Shown: piece by piece, positions 1-3,362 of the stretch
Numbering within the stretch: the first letter of the stretch is position 1
Layout of the letters: each line of letters begins with the position of its first letter
From: CAYUPI01 sp964446585
GTDB taxonomy: Bacteria > Verrucomicrobiota > Verrucomicrobiia > Limisphaerales > UBA8199
Reading direction: 5' to 3'
Length of the DNA stretch: 17,322 nucleotides
Assembly: GCA_964446585.1 (NCBI GenBank)
Contig: CAYUPI010000087.1
Location: 1-17,322, forward strand
Position numbers and translations under genes: made by a program
The notes under the pieces: model-generated
What the model was told of the DNA's origin: nothing
Databases searched by the model: none
Seen by the model: only the letters and a program-made list of their open reading frames with translations

Positions 1-53
1 ACCGGCACAAACGCCTTCACGGGGCGTGATGCTGCTGTTACATCATGATCACC
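1..53 (-). tRNA. tRNA-His(GUG), 3' part cut by window start
   Basis: The 5' two thirds are present. An extra G precedes the acceptor strand GTGATCA, which fits the G-1 identity base of histidine tRNA. The D-arm is ATG/CAT around loop TAACAGCAG (A18-G19 instead of G18-G19). The anticodon stem is ACGCC/GGCGT with loop CCGTGAA, giving anticodon GUG but C at position 33 instead of the near-universal U. T-arm and acceptor 3' strand lie outside the window. Confidence 0.75.
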
Positions 54-61
54 ATTTGAAA

Positions 62-138
62 TGGAGCCCCTGGTCGGACTCGCACCGACGAATACGGGTT
101 TACGAAACCCGCCCTGTTGCTTCTGAAGGCACAAGGGC
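62..138 (-). tRNA. tRNA-Thr(CGU)
   Basis: The acceptor is GCCCTTG/CAGGGGC with U73 and encoded CCA. The D-stem has only three pairs (CCT/AGG) and its loop carries AAGC where GG is expected. The anticodon stem is CGGGT/ACCCG with loop TTCGTAA. The T-arm is GTCGG-TGCGAGT-CCGAC, so position 55 is G rather than U. The CGU anticodon reads ACG. Confidence 0.85.
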
Positions 139-145
139 TGCGAAA

Positions 146-225
146 ATTATGATTTAGGATTTGCGATTTATGATTTGCCACCAGAAGCACCGCGCTTTGA
201 GAATCATAAATCAGCAGATCATAAT
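146..225. repeat. AT-rich interrupted inverted repeat between two tRNAs
   Basis: The left arms attatgat (146-153) and gatttatgatt (165-175) are matched by the right arms aatcataaatc (202-212) and atcataat (218-225). This gives an 11-bp inner and an 8-bp outer stem separated by small internal loops, with a 26-base apical segment. It fills the longest gap within the leftmost tRNA block, where other gaps are 1-21 bases, and its AT content differs sharply from the flanks. It could be a small dispersed intergenic repeat that landed in the array, or a processing or stability hairpin of the tRNA precursor. Confidence 0.6.
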
Positions 226-239
226 GCCTAAATGAAAGC

Positions 240-317
240 TGGTGCTCTCACGTGGACTCGCACCACGAGCTTCCACCTTCGCAGGGCGGCGTGCAGAACT
301 AATTACACCTTGAGAGC
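240..317 (-). tRNA. tRNA-Arg(GCG)
   Basis: The acceptor is a perfect GCTCTCA/TGAGAGC with A73 and CCA. The D-arm is GTG/CAC with loop sequence containing TTAGTT (A18-G19). The anticodon stem is CCGCC/GGTGG with loop CTGCGAA, and the T-arm is CGTGG-TGCGAGT-CCACG (G55). Position 8 reads A instead of U. A G34 arginine anticodon for CGC/CGU is unusual, because bacteria normally use ACG modified to inosine for these codons. Confidence 0.85.
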
Positions 318-321
318 AAAT

Positions 322-399
322 TGGTATCCGTGGTCGGACTCGCACCGACTAGGCCCGGCTTGAAGGGCCGGTCGCTCGATCTGCTTTGCATTCACGGAC
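322..399 (-). tRNA. tRNA-Glu(UUC)
   Basis: The acceptor is GTCCGTG/CACGGAT with A73 and CCA. The anticodon stem is CCGGC/GCCGG with loop CCTTCAA, so the anticodon is UUC with C33. The T-arm is GTCGG-TGCGAGT-CCGAC (G55). The D-arm is weak (TGC/GCG) and position 8 reads A. Only 4 bases separate it from tRNA-Arg(GCG). Confidence 0.82.
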
Positions 400-420
400 T
401 ACTTGCGTAGGGCCACCAAA

Positions 421-495
421 TGGTCCCCGAGGTTGGTATCGCGCCAACGTCTCCTCCTCTTCAGGGAGGCGCTAATCTGCCTCAGCTACTCAGGG
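421..495 (-). tRNA. tRNA-Phe(GAA)
   Basis: The acceptor is CCCTGAG/CTCGGGG (one T-G wobble) with A73 and CCA. The D-arm is GCT/AGC with loop GAGGCAGATT. The anticodon stem is CCTCC/GGAGG with loop CTGAAGA. The T-arm is GTTGG-CGCGATA-CCAAC, with C54 and G55 in place of the usual TU start. The variable region is 4 bases. Confidence 0.85.
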
Positions 496-515
496 TGCTT
501 ACACACGAACAGAAA

Positions 516-589
516 TGGTCATCCCGGCAGGGAATGCTCCTGCGTCTTCCGGTTATCAACCGGGTGCTCTGCTATTGAGCTACAGGACG
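516..589 (-). tRNA. tRNA-Ile(GAU)
   Basis: The acceptor is CGTCCTG/CGGGATG with A73 and CCA. The D-arm is a full 4-bp GCTC/GAGC with loop AATAGCA, so A18-G19 replaces GG. The anticodon stem is CCCGG/CCGGA with a C27-A43 mismatch, and the loop is TTGATAA. The T-arm is GCAGG-AGCATTC-CCTGC, giving A54, G55, C56 and U58; the usual U54-A58 pair is reversed to A54-U58. Confidence 0.85.
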
Positions 590-590
590 A

Positions 591-677
591 TGGCGGATGG
601 TGTAGGGATTGCACCCACGCAGCCCGAAGGCTCACTCGGTTTTCAAGACCGGGGCATTACTGCTCTGCCAACCATCC
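591..677 (-). tRNA. tRNA-Ser(UGA)
   Basis: This is a class II tRNA. The acceptor is a perfect GGATGGT/ACCATCC with G73 and CCA. The D-arm is GCA/TGC with loop GAGCAGTAA. The anticodon stem is CCGGT/ACCGA (C27-A43 mismatch) with loop CTTGAAA. The long variable arm has an AGCC/GGCT stem closed by TTCG, and the T-arm is GTGGG-TGCAATC-CCTAC with one mismatch. Length, variable arm and G73 all fit serine. G55 is present as elsewhere in the array. Confidence 0.87.
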
Positions 678-686
678 ACATGAAAT

Positions 687-768
687 TGGCTGCCAAGGTT
701 GGACTCGCACCAACACCAAACGGCTTAATCCCGATTCAGAATCGGGACTACTTTGACACTACCTGGCA
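687..768 (-). tRNA. tRNA-Gln(CUG), with unusual D-arm and long variable region
   Basis: The acceptor is TGCCAGG/CTTGGCA with G73 and CCA. U1-A72 and G73 are typical of glutamine tRNA. The anticodon stem is CCCGA/TCGGG with loop TTCTGAA. The T-arm is GTTGG-TGCGAGT-CCAAC (G55). The segment between positions 9 and 27 is only 13 bases (GTGTCAAAGTAGT) with no convincing stem, and the variable region is 15 bases, where class I glutamine tRNAs have 4-5. It may be a real structural oddity or a chimeric gene. Confidence 0.7.
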
Positions 769-769
769 A

Positions 770-845
770 TGGCGCTGCCGGCAGGATTTCCACCTGCATC
801 GTTCCGCTTAGAAGGCGGATGCCTGATGTATTCGACCACGGCAGC
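770..845 (-). tRNA. tRNA-Arg(UCU)
   Basis: The acceptor is a perfect GCTGCCG/CGGCAGC with G73 and CCA. The D-arm is GTC/GGC with loop GAATACATCA. The anticodon stem is a perfect TCCGC/GCGGA with loop CTTCTAA. The T-arm is GCAGG-TGGAAAT-CCTGC. It is the only unit with G56, and the D-loop base expected to pair with it (position 19) is C instead of G, a compensatory change. Confidence 0.87.
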
Positions 846-858
846 AGCTTTTAAAAAT

Positions 859-934
859 TGGTCCGCGCGGCAGGATTTGCACCTGCGATCGCTCGGTCCC
901 AAACCGAGTGTGTTGGCTGCTACACTACGCGCTG
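859..934 (-). tRNA. tRNA-Pro(UGG)
   Basis: The acceptor is CAGCGCG/CGCGCGG with an A-G mismatch at 2-71, then A73 and CCA. The C1-G72 pair and A73 fit bacterial proline tRNA. The D-arm is GTG/CAC with loop TAGCAGCCAA (A18-G19). The anticodon stem is a perfect CTCGG/CCGAG with loop TTTGGGA. The T-arm is GCAGG-TGCAAAT-CCTGC (G55). Confidence 0.86.
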
Positions 935-935
935 A

Positions 936-1011
936 TGGCGAACCCGAAGGGAATTGCACCCTTAACCCTCCCGCAGACAACGGGGCGCTCTGCTGATTGA
1001 GCTACGGGTCC
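936..1011 (-). tRNA. tRNA-Asp(GUC)
   Basis: The acceptor is GGACCCG/CGGGTTC with G73 and CCA. The D-arm is a canonical GCTC/GAGC with loop AATCAGCA, in which AG replaces the invariant GG. The anticodon stem is CCCCG/CGGGA (C27-A43 mismatch) with loop TTGTCTG. The T-arm is AAGGG-TGCAATT-CCCTT (G55). It is the last tRNA before the two protein genes that interrupt the array. Confidence 0.86.
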
Positions 1012-1023
1012 GAAGTGGTGAAG

Positions 1024-1620
1024 TTATCGATTCGCAATATCGGGGCTGCTTAGAACTTCGTAAGCGAATTGTCTCAGCACTGGAAAATGATGATTGTCCA
1101 GCAAGCGAGTTGTGACGTAACCGTTCGATTCAATCCTTAAAATGCCGACCCCCATTACCAACTCCTTCGTCTTGTTGTCTGGCTTTGCATCAACGTGAGC
1201 ACCTCCATCCTGGTTCGCGGCACATAACACAATATCCTTGCGAGTTAATTCGACGTCCCAAGAGCTAACCATTTCTAACCACCAATCATCCACCGAAACA
1301 AATTCATGGCAGTCTGCCTTTTCAAGAGGCGGTGTGCGCTCTCCAGTCGAGCAGTTGAGCCACATTGGCGTATAGCAAACGCGAATGCTGCGTTTGGGAT
1401 CTGGTTTGAAACCGGGCGCAAAGGTCGAGAGGATCCGCACATTGGACTTAATCCCAAGGTGACTTAGCAGCGAAACACTGTTTTGAGTATCGTGGAACAA
1501 AACCCGAAGGCTAACCGCAATCCGCAGGGCCTCCTCTTGGTGTCCGGAATCGTAGGCAGCACATGACCCTTCAAGAAAACCAAGGTGGCGTTTTAGTTGT
1601 TCTGTAAACTCTGTTTTCAT
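1024..1620 (-). CDS. hypothetical protein inside the tRNA array
   Basis: The protein is about 198 residues from the ATG at 1620. An in-frame GTG at 1647 would add nine residues and overlap the upstream stop codon by one base; I prefer the ATG because MKTEF begins a helix-like conserved-looking segment. The N-terminal third contains R-I-A-V-S-L-R-V-L-F-H-D-T followed by S-L-L-S-H-L-G, a motif I associate with uncharacterised accessory proteins of many bacteria. The rest is rich in W, D and H, with no signal peptide or membrane segment. It is second in a two-gene operon behind a ribbon-helix-helix protein, which suggests an effector of a toxin-antitoxin-like or defence-like pair, but no toxin fold is recognised and the function is unknown. 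Confidence 0.75.
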   Translation of the reverse strand: MKTEFTEQLKRHLGFLEGSCAAYDSGHQEEALRIAVSLRVLFHDTQNSVSLLSHLGIKSNVRILSTFAPGFKPDPKRSIRVCYTPMWLNCSTGERTPPLEKADCHEFVSVDDWWLEMVSSWDVELTRKDIVLCAANQDGGAHVDAKPDNKTKELVMGVGILRIESNGYVTTRLLDNHHFPVLRQFAYEVLSSPDIANR

Positions 1621-1646
1621 AACTTTCGATGCTTGGTTAGGAAGCA

Positions 1647-2093
1647 CTATCCGAGCAGGCGGAACGGAGGACCTTTAGGTTCGGGATTGCTCTCGATTTT
1701 ATCTGCGGCAGCTTGGCCAATCCAAAACCGCGTCTCAACCACCTCATACGGTGTTGCTAATTTTATCGAACATATTTGAATTGCGAGTTCGCCGGCAGGA
1801 TTCTTCCGCACCAAGAATTCACCCACTCCCTCGACCCGGAATCTCGGTGCGGTCAATCTGAATTGGACTCCCTTTCCCTCCAGGTCATCAATCGTCCACT
1901 TGCACTTCACCCAAGGGGGCGGGTGCTTTGCATCAGCCCTGGCTGCATCTCGAATAAGATCCACCTTTGTTTGGCCACTTTTTGCGGTCGCTTTTTCAAT
2001 TGCTTTATCGTCCTTGGGATTGAAACGAACGCCGATTTGAACGTCCTTTGCTGTTCCATTTTGGAGCGGCGGCCTGCCTGCTTTATTGCTCAT
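1647..2093 (-). CDS. ribbon-helix-helix DNA-binding protein, likely regulator
   Basis: The protein has 148 residues. A basic G-R-P-P start is followed at about residues 19-54 by a strand (QIGVRFNP), a helix (DDKAIEKATAKSGQ) and a second helix (KVDLIRDAARADA), the layout of a MetJ/Arc-type ribbon-helix-helix domain. Residues 60-148 are a soluble domain with alternating strands that I do not recognise. It is the first gene of a two-gene unit, and its stop lies 26 bases before the preferred ATG of the next gene. Its promoter region carries two direct copies of tgatacca (minus-strand reading) with a 21-base period, as expected for an autoregulating ribbon-helix-helix repressor. The pairing resembles antitoxin-toxin operons, but the partner is unidentified. 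Confidence 0.75.
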   Translation of the reverse strand: MSNKAGRPPLQNGTAKDVQIGVRFNPKDDKAIEKATAKSGQTKVDLIRDAARADAKHPPPWVKCKWTIDDLEGKGVQFRLTAPRFRVEGVGEFLVRKNPAGELAIQICSIKLATPYEVVETRFWIGQAAADKIESNPEPKGPPFRLLG

Positions 2094-2099
2094 AATTAA

Positions 2100-2137
2100 T
2101 GGTATCAGAAATTAACTTTCTGGTATCAAAAAGTCAA
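2100..2137 (-). promoter_or_regulatory. promoter with paired operator-like repeats for the RHH operon
   Basis: On the minus strand a -35 box TTGACT (2132-2137) and a weak -10 TAATTT (2109-2114) are 17 bases apart and face the start codon at 2093. Two identical octamers, tgatacca in minus-strand sense, sit at 2121-2128 (inside the spacer) and 2100-2107 (just downstream of -10), 21 bases apart, i.e. two helical turns on the same face. This suits autorepression by the ribbon-helix-helix protein. The sequence is seen directly; regulation is inferred. Confidence 0.5.
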
Positions 2138-2217
2138 ATGTTAAAAGCCGGATCGGGGACTCACACCGGCCTTAACGGCTCAAGCCAGAATGCTTGTCCG
2201 GATCGCGTTTTTGATAC
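2123..2217. repeat. inverted repeat enclosing the tRNA remnant
   Basis: The decamer gtatcaaaaa at 2123-2132 is matched exactly by its reverse complement tttttgatac at 2208-2217. The 75-base spacer contains the degenerate tRNA-like unit. The left copy overlaps the operator-like octamer, so the right copy could be a third binding site; alternatively the two arms mark the ends of a small inserted segment. Confidence 0.5.
2148..2205 (-). pseudogene. degenerate tRNA-like remnant
   Basis: The minus strand keeps a T-loop-like segment (GG-TGTGAGT-CC, again with G55) followed by ATCCGGC, which can pair over five bases with TCCGGAC upstream. The T-stem is otherwise mismatched, only about 25 bases remain between acceptor and T-arm, no CCA is encoded and no anticodon arm is convincing. 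I read it as a decayed or internally deleted member of the array; the identity is not recoverable by eye. Confidence 0.35.
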
Positions 2218-2268
2218 ATTTGGACTGGAGCGTGGCCAGACCGGCAGCCGGATCACTTCCCAAGGAAA

Positions 2269-2340
2269 TGGTAGCGGGGTGGGAGTCGCGCCCACTGAGG
2301 CAGAGCTTATGAGGCTCGCCTGAATCTCATTCTCCCCGCA
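2269..2340 (-). tRNA. tRNA-Met-like (CAU)
   Basis: The acceptor TGCGGGG/CCCCGCT has a U-U mismatch at 1-72, then A73 and CCA. Using all seven pairs leaves a 4-bp T-stem around loop CGCGACT (C54, G55). The anticodon stem is CGAGC/GCTCT with a C27-U43 mismatch and the loop is CTCATAA. The D region is short (about 13 bases). The unpaired 1-72 position recalls initiator tRNA, but the three consecutive G-C pairs at 29-31/39-41 typical of initiators are absent. It could also be an Ile tRNA reading AUA if C34 is converted to lysidine. Confidence 0.65.
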
Positions 2341-2346
2341 GTGAAA

Positions 2347-2422
2347 TGGTGGAGACGACCGGTAACGCTCCGGTTTTGAGCCTGCTTGCAGGGCAGGTGC
2401 ATCACTTTTCTGCCACGTCCCC
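2347..2422 (-). tRNA. tRNA-Ala(UGC)
   Basis: The acceptor is GGGGACG/CGTCTCC with A73 and CCA. It includes G3-U70, the classic identity pair for alanyl-tRNA synthetase, which argues that the gene is under selection for charging. The D-arm is GCA/TGC with loop GAAAAGTGA (A18-G19). The anticodon stem is CCTGC/GCAGG with loop CCTGCAA (C33). The T-arm is ACCGG-AGCGTTA-CCGGT, with G55 and a reversed A54-U58 pair. Confidence 0.86.
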
Positions 2423-2430
2423 AGGAAAAT

Positions 2431-2504
2431 TGGCAAGTCGCCCTGGTGCTGCCCCAGGCAAGCTGAGTTTTGGAGACTCTGATGCACAGGCTGGTGCGCG
2501 ACTT
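2431..2504 (-). tRNA. tRNA-Trp(CCA)
   Basis: The acceptor is a perfect AAGTCGC/GCGACTT with G73 and CCA; A1-U72 and G73 fit tryptophan tRNA. The anticodon loop is CTCCAAA on a short GAGT/ACTC stem. The T-arm is CCTGG-GGCAGCA-CCAGG (G54, G55, G58). The best D-stem, GCAC/GTGC around loop CAGCCT, leaves no bases for positions 8-9 and extra bases after the stem, so the elbow geometry is atypical. Confidence 0.75.
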
Positions 2505-2517
2505 ATGCGAAAAGATT

Positions 2518-2591
2518 TGGTGCGGCTGCCGGGAATTGCACCCGGACTTCCTCCGTGGCGGGGAGGCATTCTGCTGTTAAATCACAACCGC
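2518..2591 (-). tRNA. tRNA-Gly(GCC)
   Basis: The acceptor is GCGGTTG/CAGCCGC with A73 and CCA. The D-arm is ATT/AAT with loop TAACAGCAG, identical to the loop of the tRNA-His at the other end of the array. The anticodon stem is a perfect CCTCC/GGAGG with loop CCGCCAC (C33). The T-arm is CCGGG-TGCAATT-CCCGG (G55). It is the first tRNA in the direction of transcription. Confidence 0.86.
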
Positions 2592-2602
2592 GGAAATTGA
2601 AA

Positions 2603-2632
2603 GGGCCGGGAGCGTCATTGCACTCCCGGCCC
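2603..2632 (-). terminator. perfect 10-bp GC-rich hairpin in front of tRNA-Gly
   Basis: Stem gggccgggag pairs exactly with ctcccggccc around a 10-base loop. On the minus strand it is followed by TTTCAATTT, a weak U-tract, and ends about 12 bases before the first tRNA. It could be a minus-strand terminator protecting the array from upstream transcription, the 3' hairpin of the proposed RNA, or a leader hairpin of the tRNA precursor. Confidence 0.45.
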
Positions 2633-2930
2633 ACGCCATTTCAACAAAGAACAAACACCTCTTGCTATCTTGCGATACCAACCCACGGTTTCACGGTGGT
2701 TCTTTCGGTGTTTTGGGGCACACCTCCTGCGAAGCCCTTAAATTGTAAAAGCGTTTCAAATCGTCTCGGCGCGCGTATTCGCTCCGCGTGGGCACACCAC
2801 GCCAGTGGAACGCCTCGGCATTCCTGCGACCGAATTCGTTTGGCACTCTCAGACATCATCAAGACGTCGTTCTCTGTTCACTCACAGTTCCATTTACCTT
2901 TCGCTTTGATTGTTCACGGTCACATATTCC

Positions 2931-2969
2931 AACAACAAAAAACCCTGCTTACACGCGGTAAGCAGGGTT
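2931..2969 (-). terminator. intrinsic terminator, minus strand
   Basis: A perfect 12-bp stem aaccctgcttac / gtaagcagggtt with loop acgcg is followed on the minus strand by a U-rich tract (TTTTTTGTTGTT including the stem's last bases). This is a textbook rho-independent terminator by sequence. No plus-strand U-tract follows. With the promoter-like boxes at 3177-3205 it would delimit a transcript of about 235 bases. Confidence 0.6.
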
Positions 2970-2992
2970 ATAGAAATCCAATGTTCGATTCG

Positions 2993-3163
2993 TTACCTGC
3001 TCACCTTTCCATTATCCAAATTCGATTCGGGGTTTCGCCCGCTATACGGTTTGGATAGCCTAAGGTTGAACGCACAACCCTGGCTTAACCGGCTATGACG
3101 TGTCGCTTGCGCGACCGACATCGTCGGCCAAATCGTGGCTGATATGTTCATGCAGTTTCTCAT
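2993..3163 (-). other. 56-codon open frame inside the proposed RNA, probably not a gene
   Basis: An ATG at 3163 opens 56 codons starting MRNCMNISATIW. The start lies only about 7 bases after the predicted transcription start and has no Shine-Dalgarno sequence. The frame overlaps the hairpins listed for the proposed RNA. I give it for completeness; a leaderless small protein cannot be excluded. Confidence 0.15.
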
Positions 3164-3176
3164 CGAACGTGAAAGA

Positions 3177-3205
3177 CGTATATCACATCTCAGTGGTTAC
3201 ATCAA
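3177..3205 (-). promoter_or_regulatory. sigma70-like promoter for the candidate RNA
   Basis: On the minus strand TTGATG (3200-3205) and TATACG (3177-3182) are separated by 17 bases, each matching the consensus in four of six positions. A start near 3170 would lead into the hairpin-rich stretch. The remaining 3206-3345 shows no gene, only an AT-rich patch with gatatc at both ends (about 3227-3262) and a short tandem duplication next to the manC-like stop codon. Confidence 0.4.
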
Positions 3206-3331
3206 CTTATACTTTATGGGGGACAGATATCTTTAATTCGAATATTCGGATACATTGATATCACTGACGAGCGCCCCCGCCTTCTCTACAGCCACGCTCG
3301 GCACGGCGCCACGCGTGTCGGCTGCTGTCAC

Positions 3332-3362
3332 TCTAGACCAAGCTCCTAGACCAACCTCCTAA
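3332..3362. repeat. tandem 14-base duplication at the manC-like 3' end
   Basis: On the minus strand ggaggttggtctag, which holds the last codons and the TAG stop of the guanylyltransferase gene, is followed immediately by ggagcttggtctag, differing at one base. The second copy is untranslated. It is a small local duplication with no evident role. Confidence 0.6.

Larger units (their letters stand above)
1..2591 (-). other. tRNA array (16 tRNA or tRNA-like units, one orientation)
   Basis: All units lie on the minus strand and are separated by 1 to about 100 bases, apart from a two-gene insertion at 1024-2093. Every unit whose 3' end is visible, except the remnant near 2148-2205, encodes CCA. 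Isotypes in the window are Gly, Trp, Ala, Met, Asp, Pro, Arg (two), Gln, Ser, Ile, Phe, Glu, Thr and His. Leu, Val, Lys, Asn, Tyr and Cys are absent but may lie beyond position 1. The mixture of isotypes, single orientation and 1-base gaps (Ile/Ser, Gln/Arg, Pro/Asp) resemble tRNA arrays known from plasmids, integrative elements and large phages. The shared non-canonical D- and T-loops show that the units form one family with one history. Confidence 0.85.
2593..3170 (-). ncRNA. candidate structured non-coding RNA(s) upstream of the tRNA array
   Basis: No convincing protein gene lies in this stretch. Read on the minus strand it is dense in hairpins: GTCGC-GCAA-GCGAC (3102-3115) and TATC-GCAA-GATA, both with GNRA tetraloops; TAGCC/GGCTA enclosing GGTTG/CAACC (about 3053-3095); ATCCAAA/TTTGGAT enclosing CGGG/CCCG (about 3014-3056); a 12-bp hairpin at 2941-2969; a 7-bp hairpin with loop CGAG near 2810-2827; CGTGG/CCACG; GGTGT/ACACC; and a 10-bp hairpin at 2603-2632. 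A promoter-like pair lies at 3177-3205. It could be one RNA of about 570 bases, or a shorter RNA of about 235 bases ending at the 2941 hairpin. No tmRNA, RNase P or SRP signature was seen. The context resembles GOLLD and ROOL RNAs; no family is assigned. Confidence 0.4.

Noticed and set aside
146..225. CRISPR-like repeat
   Set aside because: There are only inverted arms, not regularly spaced direct repeats with unique spacers.
403..996. Several open frames on both strands across 403-996
   Set aside because: They run through the tRNA genes and are explained by tRNA sequence; none has coding character or a ribosome-binding site.
2218..2268. A further tRNA unit between the remnant and the Met-like unit
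   Set aside because: A tgg and a CTGG/CCAG stem are present, but acceptor strands do not pair and no anticodon arm is visible.
2665..2862. 65-codon minus-strand frame starting MMMSES
   Set aside because: It overlaps several hairpins, has no Shine-Dalgarno site and shows no recognisable domain; I treat the stretch as RNA.
2099..3058. Overlapping plus- and minus-strand open frames of 60-170 codons
   Set aside because: Those up to 2600 overlap tRNAs. Those from 2555 to 3098 cross the hairpins of the proposed RNA and lack family features or convincing starts.
2593..3170. tmRNA, RNase P RNA, SRP RNA or 6S RNA
   Set aside because: Neither the tmRNA ends and tag frame, nor the RNase P GAGGAAAGUC-type core, nor the SRP domain IV motif was found on either strand.
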